Positions 48,630 to 57,411 of a stretch of 64,000 nucleotides of DNA are shown here, in pieces. The notes under the pieces were generated by a model, which did no database searches, had not been told where the DNA came from, and saw nothing but the letters and a program-made list of their open reading frames with translations. The stretch is from assembly GCF_034555965.1 (NCBI RefSeq), contig NZ_JAYDCK010000003.1, positions 2,356,001 to 2,420,000 on the forward strand, read 5' to 3'. A program made the translations under genes and the position numbers. Source of the DNA: Aquicoccus sp. G2-2 (GTDB lineage: Bacteria; Pseudomonadota; Alphaproteobacteria; Rhodobacterales; Rhodobacteraceae). Within the stretch, counting starts at the first letter, position 1; the number at the start of each line of letters is the position of its first letter.

Positions 48630-50077
48630 GCCATAGCCCTCCTCAATTCAGCCGTCTCTCCGGCGCCGTGCTCGGCCCAAAACCGGCGGAACAGGTTTTG
48701 CGCCACCCGCATCCGATAGTCCGAACTGGCCCGCCAATCGCTGAGCGGTTCAAAATCTCGCGCCAATGCCTCTGCCGCCGCGTCAAAGCTCGCCGCCTCG
48801 AACGGCGCGCCCAGCAAGGCCGCCTCTGCCGCCGCCGCCCGTTTCGGAACGCCCGCCATGCCGCCAAACGCGGCCCGCACGTCACTAATCACACCGTCCT
48901 TGACCCAAAGCGCGAACCCGGCGGCAACCGATGAAATATCTTCATCGCGGCGTTTTGAGATTTTCCATGCCGCGTGCAGCCCGCCCGGCGCGGGTTTCGG
49001 CACGATCACGGAATCCACGAACTCGCCCGGCGCGCGATCCTGCTTGCCATACTCGATGAAGAACGCTTCCAGCGGCACCTCGCGGCGCGCCGCCCCTTTG
49101 CGCAGCACGATCCGCGCACCAAGGGCAATCAGCACCGGCGGCGTGTCCCCAATCGGAGAGCCGTTGGCGATATTCCCGCCAACCGTGCCCGCATTGCGCA
49201 CCTGCCAACCGGCGATCCGGCTCCAATAAGCGCGCAAATGCGGAAACGCCCCGATCAGCACCGGCGCGGCATCGGTGTAGCTCACCCCGGCGCCAAGTGT
49301 GATGGCCTCCCCGGAGTCCTCAATCCCGCACAAACCATCCAGATGGCCAATGAAAATCGCCGGGGAAATTTCGCGCAGAAATTTCGTGACCCAAAGGCCC
49401 ACATCGGTTGCCCCCGCCACCACGGTCGCATCGGGATGCGCCTCGTAAAGCGCCGCGAAATCGTCCACATCCGCCGGGATGAACCCGTCTTCCAATTCCA
49501 CTCGCGCGCCATCACGCAACCCCGTAAGCGCCGTGATAACCGCATCGCGTTCTCCCAAAAGCGGATCATCCTCGGGCATGCCGTATTCGCTCGCCGCCTG
49601 CGCCGCGCGCAGGATCGGAGCATAACCCGTGCAGCGGCAAAGGTTGCCCTGCAACGCTTCCTCGACCTGTGCCTCGCTCGGTTTCGGCACTTCCATCCAC
49701 AGCGCATAAAGCGCCATCACGATGCCCGGCGTGCAAAACCCGCACTGGCTACCGTGATGCACGACCATCGCCTGCTGCACGGCACTCAACCCGCCCTCGG
49801 CATTCCTCAGATGCTCCACCGTCACCACATGGCAGCCGTCCACCGTCGCCAGAAACCGGATACAGGCATTGACCGGCTCATAACGCAGGCCATCATCACT
49901 CAGCCGCCCGACAAGCACGGTGCAAGCCCCGCAATCGCCCTCGGCACAGCCTTCCTTGGTGCCGGTCAACCTGCGCTCAATCCGCAGAAAATCCAGAAGC
50001 GTCTCACGGGCTTTCACCCCGTCAAGACGCACTTCTTCGCCATTCAGCAGAAAGCGGATATCTGATCGTGTTTTCAT
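48626..50077 (-). CDS. xdhA: Xanthine dehydrogenase FAD/[2Fe-2S] subunit XdhA
   Basis: The 483-aa subunit passes electrons from the Mo site to NAD+. Two 2Fe-2S clusters are visible: plant-type CAEGDCGACTVL (Cys44, 49, 52) and CGFCTPG with GNLCRCTGY (Cys112, 115, 147, 149). The FAD domain follows from ~185 with TDVGLWVTKFLREI and GNIANGSPIGDTPP. It overlaps xdhB by 4 bp and starts 1 bp from the end of the puuD gene. Confidence 0.95.
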   Translation of the reverse strand: MKTRSDIRFLLNGEEVRLDGVKARETLLDFLRIERRLTGTKEGCAEGDCGACTVLVGRLSDDGLRYEPVNACIRFLATVDGCHVVTVEHLRNAEGGLSAVQQAMVVHHGSQCGFCTPGIVMALYALWMEVPKPSEAQVEEALQGNLCRCTGYAPILRAAQAASEYGMPEDDPLLGERDAVITALTGLRDGARVELEDGFIPADVDDFAALYEAHPDATVVAGATDVGLWVTKFLREISPAIFIGHLDGLCGIEDSGEAITLGAGVSYTDAAPVLIGAFPHLRAYWSRIAGWQVRNAGTVGGNIANGSPIGDTPPVLIALGARIVLRKGAARREVPLEAFFIEYGKQDRAPGEFVDSVIVPKPAPGGLHAAWKISKRRDEDISSVAAGFALWVKDGVISDVRAAFGGMAGVPKRAAAAEAALLGAPFEAASFDAAAEALARDFEPLSDWRASSDYRMRVAQNLFRRFWAEHGAGETAELRRAMA

Positions 50078-50078
50078 C

Positions 50079-51340
50079 TCAATTTACCTCTTGCGTGCTG
50101 GCATCCGCCATCTTTGTGCCCGTGGCGGCGCGATACCATCGCACGATTGCCTGCCGGTCTTCCGGCTCCAGATAACTCGCGCTCGGCGGCGGCATCGCCT
50201 CCGAACGTCCGGCTTGCAGGTAAATCTGGGTCGCATGGGCCGCAACCTGCGCCTCGGTGTCAAAGATCACCCCCTTGGGCGCGTGGGTGATCCCGTCATA
50301 TGCGGGCTGTTCGGTGTGGCACATCGAGCAGTTGCCCTGCACCAGATCGAACACATCCGCGAACCCCTCCGCCTGCACGAACTGCGCCTGCGTCGGGGTG
50401 AGCGCGGCCTCGTCCGCACCCTCCGACTCAGCGCCATTGCCCAGCGTCGAAAGCCAGATAATTGCGACAAACAGCAGGAATGTCACCCCCAGGTCCACCA
50501 GGGCATCCCCTTGGAGGCGTGCATCGTGTTGAAGAAATGGCGAATCGTCACCCCCATCAGAAATACCAGCGCCGCGATGATCCAGTTGTATTCGGTGGCA
50601 AAGGCCAGCGGATAATGGTTCGACAGCATCAGGAAAATCACCGGCAGAGTGAGATAGTTGTTATGGGTCGAGCGCAGCTTGGCGATCTTGCCATATTTCG
50701 GATCAGGCGTGCGCCCGGCCTTGAGGTCGGCCACCACCACACGCTGATTCGGCATGATGATGAAGAACACGTTCGCCGTCATGATGGTCGCGGTAAACGC
50801 GCCGAGATGCAGCATCATCGCACGGCCAGTGAATATCTGGTTGTATCCCCAGCCCATCACCACCAGCAGCACGAACAAAAGCAGCATCAAGACCGTGGGC
50901 TTCTCACCCAGCCCGCTCTTGCACAGGAAATCATAGACCAGCCAGCCAACGGTCAGCGATGCGGCGGAAATCACGATCCCCTGCCAAAGCGCCAACTCTG
51001 CCTTGTGCGGGTCAAGCAGGTAAAGCTCGCCCCCCGCCCAATAGACAATCATCAACATCGCCGCCCCGGACAGCCATGTCATATAGCTTTCCCATTTGAA
51101 CCAGGTCAGATGCTCGGGCATTGCCTCCGGTGCCACCAGATACTTGCGGACGTGATAGAACCCGCCGCCATGGACCTGCCATTCCTCACCGTCGGCCCCG
51201 CCCAGATCGCCACCCCGGCGCAGGCCAAGGTCAAGTGCAATGAAATAGAACGAAGACCCGATCCACGCGATCGCGGTGATCACATGCACCCAACGAACAG
51301 CAAACCCGGCCCAGTCCCAAAGGATCGCCGTCTCAAACAT
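50079..51340 (-). CDS. puuD: Membrane-bound urate hydroxylase PuuD, frameshifted
   Basis: Oxidises urate to 5-hydroxyisourate at the membrane, with electrons passing to the respiratory chain. The N-terminal ~285 residues form the eight-helix DUF989 domain (AVRWVHVITAIAWIGSS, TGRAMMLHLGA, STHNNYLTLPV) and end at PWWTWG. The C-terminal c-type cytochrome domain (NCSMCHTEQP) is in the next frame. One extra base in the C5 run at 50486-50490 joins them into 420 aa, the length of PuuD. A sequencing error is likely. A palindrome upstream may be its operator. Confidence 0.9.
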
Positions 51341-51362
51341 CCCAATCTCCCATAAATATGCT

Positions 51363-51380
51363 CCAAGACATATGCCTTGG
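51363..51380. promoter_or_regulatory. LysR-type operator palindrome between puuD and its regulator
   Basis: CCAAG-ACATATGC-CTTGG is a near-perfect palindrome in the puuD/lysR intergenic region, 22 bp from the puuD start. The position and shape fit a LysR-type regulator binding site controlling divergent genes. No ligand is visible; urate or a pathway intermediate is plausible. Confidence 0.5.
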
Positions 51381-51460
51381 CGGATTTCACTTGAACCACC
51401 GGAAAAACCCCAGCACTTTCAAGATTGCCCTGAAAATACCAGCCGAGCCCCCTATCCGCC

Positions 51461-52390
51461 ATGTCCTACCTTGAGAATATCCAAACCTTCGTGCGTGTCT
51501 ATCAACTTGGCTCAATGTCCGCCGCCGCCCGCGATCAACGAATTTCGCCCGCCGTGGCCTCGTCGCGCATCTCGCAGCTTGAAGAGCACCTCAACGCCCG
51601 GCTGTTTCAGCGCACCACCCGCAAGCTCCACGCCACCGAACAGGGGCGCATTTTCTATGATGGCGCGCTGCATGTGCTTGATGCCGTGGCCGAAGCCGAA
51701 GCCGCCGTGGGCGAAGTCACCCGCGACCCGCGCGGCACCATCTATGCCGCCGCTCCGCTGGGGTTGGGCAGGCGTGTCATCGCTCCACAAGCCCCTGCTT
51801 TTAAAGATGAATTTCCCCTTATAAACCTGCGTCTGCGGCTGTCTGACCGCAAGCTCGACGTCACCGCCGAAGGCCTCGACGTGATGTTCTTTTTGGGCAC
51901 CCCGGAAGACAGCTCACTGCGGATTCGCAAGATCGCCGACTGCGCGCGCCTGCTCTGCGCCTCGCCATCCTACCTCGCGCGCAAGGGCACGCCCGCCACG
52001 CCCGAGGACCTGACCACCGGCGCGCATGACTGCCTCAACCTGCGCTATCCCGGCGCGCCCGAATTTCAATGGCCGCTGCAAACCGCCGAGGGAATCAAAC
52101 GCTTTGCGGTCGTCGGCCCATTTGAAACCGATGACGGCGACGTCCTTACCAACTGGGCGCTCGACGGGCAGGGAATCATCTTGAAACCGCATTTCGAACT
52201 GGCCGAGCATCTCGCCTCCGGCGCGCTGGTCCCGGTTCTGGAACAGACCCCGCCGATCTCGGTGCAACTTGCGGCTCTCTATACCCACCGAAACCGACAG
52301 GACGCAAAAGTGCGCCTGTTCCTCGATTTCATGGCCGAGCGGATCATTGAACGGCTTCAGAAGCTTGAGAAACTCGCACCACCCGGCTGA
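51461..52390 (+). CDS. LysR-family regulator of the purine cluster
   Basis: The 309-aa protein has an N-terminal winged helix (MSYLENIQTFVRVYQLGSMSAAARDQRIS) and a C-terminal LysR substrate-binding domain. It is divergent from puuD, with a palindrome between them. The context suggests that it regulates purine catabolism, although this branch of LysR proteins has many roles. Confidence 0.85.
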   Translation: MSYLENIQTFVRVYQLGSMSAAARDQRISPAVASSRISQLEEHLNARLFQRTTRKLHATEQGRIFYDGALHVLDAVAEAEAAVGEVTRDPRGTIYAAAPLGLGRRVIAPQAPAFKDEFPLINLRLRLSDRKLDVTAEGLDVMFFLGTPEDSSLRIRKIADCARLLCASPSYLARKGTPATPEDLTTGAHDCLNLRYPGAPEFQWPLQTAEGIKRFAVVGPFETDDGDVLTNWALDGQGIILKPHFELAEHLASGALVPVLEQTPPISVQLAALYTHRNRQDAKVRLFLDFMAERIIERLQKLEKLAPPG

Positions 52391-52415
52391 TGCTCACCGC
52401 CGGGCACGGCCCGCC

Positions 52416-52772
52416 TCAACTGCCGCGATAGGTCGAATAACCATGTGCCGAAAGCAGCAGCGGCACATGGTAATGCGCCTCCGCGTCGCTCATCCCGAAC
52501 CGGATCGGCACAATATCAAGGAAAAGCGGCGCCTCTGCCGCTTGTCCGGTTGCACGCAGGTAATCGCCTGCATGAAACACCAACTCATACGTGCCCGGCC
52601 GAAAATCGCCCTGCGGCAGGATCGGCACATCGGTGCGGCCATCCTCGTTGGTCACCGTTTCGGCAATCTTGCGCGGCACCTCTGCGTTCAGATCGAAAAG
52701 CACGATTCTGATCCCCTCCGCCGGACATCCCCGTGCGGTATCAAGAACATGCGTCGTCAAATACCCAGCCAT
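52416..52772 (-). CDS. uraH: Hydroxyisourate hydrolase (transthyretin-like)
   Basis: Hydrolyses 5-hydroxyisourate to OHCU, the step after PuuD. The 118-aa product has the N-terminal THVLDTARG histidine segment and the C-terminal YHVPLLLSAHGYSTYRGS signature of the family. The ATG at 52772 fits; the upstream extension is not transthyretin-like. It is convergent with the LysR gene. Confidence 0.93.
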   Translation of the reverse strand: MAGYLTTHVLDTARGCPAEGIRIVLFDLNAEVPRKIAETVTNEDGRTDVPILPQGDFRPGTYELVFHAGDYLRATGQAAEAPLFLDIVPIRFGMSDAEAHYHVPLLLSAHGYSTYRGS

Positions 52773-52883
52773 TTCAAACCCTCCATTTGCCTCATATTGG
52801 CGCGTCTCACAGCCAAAGTGCAACGCCTCAACCTCACCTCGCGCGCCTGACCCGCGTCTCCCCGCGGCCCGGCACAACCCGCC

Positions 52884-53210
52884 TCATTGCTCGAAAAACG
52901 GCTCCACCTGCGCCACAATCACCGCATTCTCTTCCAACGCCCGCGCCATCAATGCGCGCTCCTCGTCGGAAATCTCGTGCCCCTCCGCCAACCGCTCATC
53001 AAGCGCGCCATAGCCGGTCACATCAAGCGGCGCAGTATCCGCCTGCTTCAGGATCGCCACCGTCTCACGCACCGCCTCGGCCTCGTCAACACCACTGGCA
53101 TAAACGATCAACCCGGCACCCAGCGCCCCATCGGGAAGCCCGTCACCGTCTTTCCGCCCGATCTGCACAACCAGCGTGTAAACCTGCTGTCGGCTTTCTT
53201 TCTTCGCCAT
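52884..53210 (-). CDS. Hypothetical protein in the purine cluster
   Basis: The 108-aa protein starts MAKKESRQQVYTLVVQIGRKDGDG and is otherwise acidic, with no recognised domain or signal. It lies 111 bp upstream of uraH on the same strand. The ORF looks coding. Its role, if any, in purine metabolism is unknown. Confidence 0.5.
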   Translation of the reverse strand: MAKKESRQQVYTLVVQIGRKDGDGLPDGALGAGLIVYASGVDEAEAVRETVAILKQADTAPLDVTGYGALDERLAEGHEISDEERALMARALEENAVIVAQVEPFFEQ

Positions 53211-53324
53211 GGCTCCACCATCCTTTCGCCCGGTTGCAATGCCGCACCGCGCCGCAAAGGTCCAGTCTGGCCAGCCCGACATGGCCCATGCTAAAGGCGT
53301 TAACAAACTGGGGACATCGAACAA

Positions 53325-54392
53325 ATGCCATACAGGATCAGCTTCGCCACCGCGTTGGGCGTGGTATTGCTCTGCCTGCTGCCGCGTTTTGCGGTCGCAC
53401 AGACCGGCACGCTCACCTTTGCAACCGTCGACCGCCCACCATTTTCCGAAGAACATGACGGGGTATTTTCGGGTTTTTCAATCGAATTGATGCGCGCCAT
53501 CGGGCAGCAGATGGGCGATAAAATCAACTTCACCAAGGTCGCGCGCTTCCCCGAGATGTTTTCTGCGCTCGAATCAGGCCGCACCGATGGGGCCATCGCC
53601 AATATCTCGATCACCGCAGGGCGCGAACGGGATATGGATTTCTCCCATTCAATCTTCGCCTCAGGCCTGCGCATCATGGTGCCGGACAGCCCAAGCAGCT
53701 CCGGCTTGCTGCACACCCTCCTCAACCGCGACATCCTGCTGTTCCTGCTTGGCGCCATGGGCTTTCTCACCCTCGGCGGCATGGCAATGTGGGCATTTGA
53801 GCGCCGCCGCCAACCCTATTTCGACCGATCAGCGCGCGACGCACTGTTCCCATCGTTCTGGTGGGCGCTCAACCTTGTCGTCAATGGCGGGTTTGAAGAA
53901 CGTGTTCCACAATCGCGGCCGGGCCGTTTCTTTGCCGTTCTCCTCGTGGTCAGCTCACTTTTCATCGTGTCGGTCTTTGTCGCCCGGATCACCACCGCAA
54001 TGACGGTTGAGGCGATCTCAGGCTCGATCAACAGCCTGGCTGATCTCGAAGGGCGCAGCGTTGCCACCACCGACGGGTCCACCGCCTCAACCTTCCTCGA
54101 TGAACGCGGCATCGCCCACAGCCGCATAGAAACCCTCAATGCCCTGCTCAAAGGGTTTGAGGCCGGTGAATATGACGCCATCGTCTTTGATGGCCCGATC
54201 CTCGCCTACTACCTGCGCCAGAACCCAGGGGCTGGGCGGCTGCTGCCCAATGTTTTCAAACCGGAAAATTACGGCATCGCCCTGCCCACCGACAGCCCGC
54301 TCATCGAAGACATCAACCGCGCGCTTCTGGCCCTCCGCGAATCCGGGCGCTACGACGAAATCCGCGAAGCCTATTTCGGCTCCCAGAATTGA
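53325..54392 (+). CDS. Ionotropic glutamate receptor-like ligand-gated channel (GluR0-like)
   Basis: The 355-aa protein has a signal peptide (1-26) and a solute-binding domain of the amino-acid type (SBP_bac_3) split by a membrane block. Lobe S1 spans ~27-130 with the ligand motif ISITAGRERDMDFS, whose Arg would bind the alpha-carboxylate. TM1 is ~136-157, the pore loop ~174-192 (FWWALNLVVNGGFEE) and TM2 ~201-222. Lobe S2 spans ~232-335 with TTDGSTAS and DAIVFDG. This is the GluR0 arrangement. The pore has VVNGGFEE where K+ channels have TVGYGD, so ion selectivity is uncertain. Confidence 0.8.
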   Translation: MPYRISFATALGVVLLCLLPRFAVAQTGTLTFATVDRPPFSEEHDGVFSGFSIELMRAIGQQMGDKINFTKVARFPEMFSALESGRTDGAIANISITAGRERDMDFSHSIFASGLRIMVPDSPSSSGLLHTLLNRDILLFLLGAMGFLTLGGMAMWAFERRRQPYFDRSARDALFPSFWWALNLVVNGGFEERVPQSRPGRFFAVLLVVSSLFIVSVFVARITTAMTVEAISGSINSLADLEGRSVATTDGSTASTFLDERGIAHSRIETLNALLKGFEAGEYDAIVFDGPILAYYLRQNPGAGRLLPNVFKPENYGIALPTDSPLIEDINRALLALRESGRYDEIREAYFGSQN

Positions 54393-54394
54393 GC

Positions 54395-54520
54395 CTAAAG
54401 CGGCAGCACCGCCACCTCCGGTGCAGGCCGCAACACTGCGCAGGCGGTTCCCTCCGCCTGCGACCGTTGCAAGCCAAATGCGATCACGATCAGAGCTGTC
54501 AAAAGAAACGCGCGTGCCAT
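54395..54520 (-). CDS. Putative small secreted or membrane peptide
   Basis: A 41-aa ORF, MARAFLLTALIVIAFGLQ..., with a hydrophobic signal-like start, a cysteine and a proline-rich end. GGAG lies about 6 bp before the ATG. It lies downstream of dapD on the same strand. It is too short for family assignment; moderate coding likelihood only. Confidence 0.35.
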   Translation of the reverse strand: MARAFLLTALIVIAFGLQRSQAEGTACAVLRPAPEVAVLPL

Positions 54521-54589
54521 CCGGGTCTCCATGCACCTGCCTGGGATTACCCTTCAACGCACGCGCGCGGCTTTTCCGTCGCTTTGGTC

Positions 54590-55417
54590 TCAGTCGCGCA
54601 ACAACTCGTTGACCGAGGTTTTTGAGCGGGTCTTTTCATCCACCCGCTTGACGATCACCGCACAGTAAAGATGCACGCCGTTCTTTGACGGCATAGAGCC
54701 CGATACCACGACCGACCCGGACGGCACTTCACCATACATCACTTCGCCGCTCTCCCGGTCGAGGATCTTGGTCGATTGGCCGATAAACACACCCATCCCC
54801 AGAACCGAGCCTTCGCGCACGATAACGCCTTCAACAACCTCTGAACGCGCCCCGATAAAGCAGTTGTCTTCAATGATCGTCGGCCCGGCCTGCATCGGCT
54901 CCAACACGCCGCCAATACCAACGCCGCCCGACAGATGCACGTTCTTGCCGATCTGCGCGCAACTGCCAACGGTGGCCCATGTGTCCACCATCGTGCCCTC
55001 GTCCACATAAGCCCCCAGATTGACGAAGGACGGCATCAAGACCACGCCCGGCGCGATAAACGCGCTACGGCGCACGACACAACTTGGCACCGCGCGAAAC
55101 CCGGCGGCCTTCCACTGTGCCGCATCCCAACCGGCGAACTTGCTGTCCACCTTGTCCCACCAGCCGCCGCCCTGCGGGCCGCCACTCTGCTGTTCCATAT
55201 CCTTCAGCCGGAACCCCAGCAGCACTGCCTTCTTGGCCCATTGATTGACATGCCACTGCCCATCCGCCGTGCGCTCCGCAACCCGCAGAGCGCCGCTGTC
55301 GAGCGCCGTCAGTGTCTCTTCGATGGCGTCGCGGGTTTCGCCCGTCGTTGCCGGGGTAATCTGGTCACGTGCTTCCCACGCGGCCTCGATGGCAGTTTCA
55401 AGTTGCGTGTTCGACAT
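54590..55417 (-). CDS. dapD: 2,3,4,5-tetrahydropyridine-2,6-dicarboxylate N-succinyltransferase
   Basis: Acts in the succinylase branch of meso-diaminopimelate and lysine synthesis. The 275-aa product has left-handed beta-helix hexapeptide repeats ([42 protein letters not shown]). The start [14 protein letters not shown] has GGGAG upstream. It is the usual length. Confidence 0.95.
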   Translation of the reverse strand: MSNTQLETAIEAAWEARDQITPATTGETRDAIEETLTALDSGALRVAERTADGQWHVNQWAKKAVLLGFRLKDMEQQSGGPQGGGWWDKVDSKFAGWDAAQWKAAGFRAVPSCVVRRSAFIAPGVVLMPSFVNLGAYVDEGTMVDTWATVGSCAQIGKNVHLSGGVGIGGVLEPMQAGPTIIEDNCFIGARSEVVEGVIVREGSVLGMGVFIGQSTKILDRESGEVMYGEVPSGSVVVSGSMPSKNGVHLYCAVIVKRVDEKTRSKTSVNELLRD

Positions 55418-55516
55418 GATGTTTGCTCCCTGGTGCGATTCCCAACGTCCTGTGCCGCCTATAGCTGCAAGCCCGCCACCAATCAATCCGGATGCGGCGC
55501 GGGCGGATTGCCCGGT

Positions 55517-56437
55517 TCAGCCCAGCGGATCAGGCGTCACATTCGCCCCGCACAGCAGAACCGCCACCCTCTCCCCTTGCGCAGGCCGGTAGGCACCGCT
55601 CATCAACGCGGCCAGCGCCGTTGCCCCGGCGGGTTCGACCAACAACCGCCGTTCCCGCCAAAGCGCCATGCGCGCCGCCACAATCGCCGTATCGCTCACC
55701 AACACGCTCTCAACCTTCTGCGCCTGCGCCAGCCCAAGGCAAATCTCCCCGATCCGCCGCGCGCCCAGCGCATTTGCCGCCACGCCCGACACCTCCACAT
55801 CCACCGGCTCTCCCGCCGCCAATCCTGCGTGCAGCGCACAAGACGTTTCCGGCTCCACCGCCACCACCTTGCGCGCGCCCTGCAACCACGCCAACGCGCC
55901 ACCGATCAGCCCGCCACCGCCCACCGCGATCAACACCGTATCGGCGCGCAACCCTTGCGCCTCCCATTCTGCCAAGCAGGTGCCTTGCCCGGCCACCGTG
56001 CCCGGCGCATCGTAAGCATGAATCTGCATCGCGCCGGTCTTCGCCTCATGCTCCTGCGCCGCAATCAGCGCGTCGCCATATTGGCCCGGAACCACGCTCA
56101 ACTCCGCCCCGGTATCCCGGATCAGCGCAATCTTTGTCGGCCCCGCGATTTCAGGCACGAAAATATGTGCCGGAATTCCCAGCCGCGCCGCCGCATAGGC
56201 CACCGCTGCACCATGATTGCCACCCGAGGCCGCGACCACGCCGCCCTCCGGCACCGCTTCGCTCAACAACGTGTTGAACGCGCCGCGCACCTTGAAGCTG
56301 CCGGTATGCTGCATCTGCTCAAGCTTCAACTCCACCGGGAAATCCAACCCGAAGCCGTCCACGTCAAGCACCGGCGTTTTCACAACATGGCCCTCGATGC
56401 GTGCCCTTGCCGCCTCGATCTGCATACTCCAATCCAT
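55517..56437 (-). CDS. Serine/threonine dehydratase (PLP-dependent)
   Basis: The 306-aa fold-type II PLP enzyme has the Lys-containing TGSFKVRGA motif and the phosphate-binding GGGGLIGG. It deaminates serine or threonine to pyruvate or 2-oxobutanoate. GGGAG precedes the ATG at 56437. It is convergent with dapD only in context; its metabolic role is not fixed by neighbours. Confidence 0.87.
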   Translation of the reverse strand: MDWSMQIEAARARIEGHVVKTPVLDVDGFGLDFPVELKLEQMQHTGSFKVRGAFNTLLSEAVPEGGVVAASGGNHGAAVAYAAARLGIPAHIFVPEIAGPTKIALIRDTGAELSVVPGQYGDALIAAQEHEAKTGAMQIHAYDAPGTVAGQGTCLAEWEAQGLRADTVLIAVGGGGLIGGALAWLQGARKVVAVEPETSCALHAGLAAGEPVDVEVSGVAANALGARRIGEICLGLAQAQKVESVLVSDTAIVAARMALWRERRLLVEPAGATALAALMSGAYRPAQGERVAVLLCGANVTPDPLG

Positions 56438-56513
56438 GCCCGCTCTCCCTCTATGGTGCTTTTGCGGCAAACCCTATAGGCGTGTGTCAAATGCGCAAGC
56501 AGGGAAGCCCGCA

Positions 56514-57356
56514 ATGAAAGACGACCGCCTCAGCCCATTCCGTCAGGCCGGAGAAGATCAGGCCGCCGCCCGCGATGTGCCCGACACGCCGCAAACCCGC
56601 GCGCCCGCCTATCGTCTGGCCTTTGCCGATGACGATTTCCTGTGCCGCGATGAATTGCGCCCCGTGCGGTTGCAACTGGAACTGCTGAAACCGCAGATGA
56701 TCCTTGATGAGTGCGGGATCGAATCAACCATCGTTCTGTTCGGCGGCGCGCGCATTCCCGAACCCGCGGAAAAAGCGACCGCACGCACCGAAACGCTGGC
56801 AGAACTTTCCGCCTATTACGATGTCGCCCGCGACTTTGCCCGCCGCATGACCGAACTTTCCATGGCCAGCGAAGGCCGCGAATTCGTCGTCTGCACCGGC
56901 GGCGGCCCCGGCGTCATGGAAGCCGGAAACCGGGGCGCCGCAGACGCAGGCGGCCCCTCGATCGGGCTCAACATCGTGCTGCCGCACGAACAGGCACCCA
57001 ACGAATACGTCACCCCCGATCTCTGCTTCAACTTTCACTATTTCGCCATCCGCAAGATGCATTTCCTGATGCGCGCGCGGGCAATCTGCGTCTTTCCCGG
57101 CGGCTTCGGCACGCTTGACGAGATGTTCGAATCTCTCACTCTGATTCAAACAGGGCGGATGCAGCGCATTCCCTTCCTGCTGTTCGGGCGCGCCTTCTGG
57201 GAAAAGATCATCAATTGGGAAGCCCTCGCCGACGCCGGAACGATCTCGGCAGAAGACCTCGACCTGTTCCGCTTCGTCGATACCGCCGAAGAGGCCGCGC
57301 AAATCATCGAGACCTTTGAACCCGCGCCGCGGCGCGACGACCTGCCAGACCGCTGA
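56514..57356 (+). CDS. LOG family protein (TIGR00730)
   Basis: The 280-aa protein contains the lysine decarboxylase-like LOG motifs GGGPGVMEAGNRGA and PGGFGTLDEMFE. Members include cytokinin riboside 5'-monophosphate phosphoribohydrolases, but this longer form may differ. The gene is divergent from the serine/threonine dehydratase gene, with 76 bp between. Confidence 0.85.
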   Translation: MKDDRLSPFRQAGEDQAAARDVPDTPQTRAPAYRLAFADDDFLCRDELRPVRLQLELLKPQMILDECGIESTIVLFGGARIPEPAEKATARTETLAELSAYYDVARDFARRMTELSMASEGREFVVCTGGGPGVMEAGNRGAADAGGPSIGLNIVLPHEQAPNEYVTPDLCFNFHYFAIRKMHFLMRARAICVFPGGFGTLDEMFESLTLIQTGRMQRIPFLLFGRAFWEKIINWEALADAGTISAEDLDLFRFVDTAEEAAQIIETFEPAPRRDDLPDR

Positions 57357-57411
57357 GTCACCGCCGCTGCCGGTTTGGCGCGCCCTTTGCGAACCGGGCG
57401 CAATCCGCCGG

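Noticed and set aside
46686-50065. Long antisense frames over xdhB and xdhA
   Set aside because: They mirror well-supported xanthine dehydrogenase genes and show no coherent protein features.
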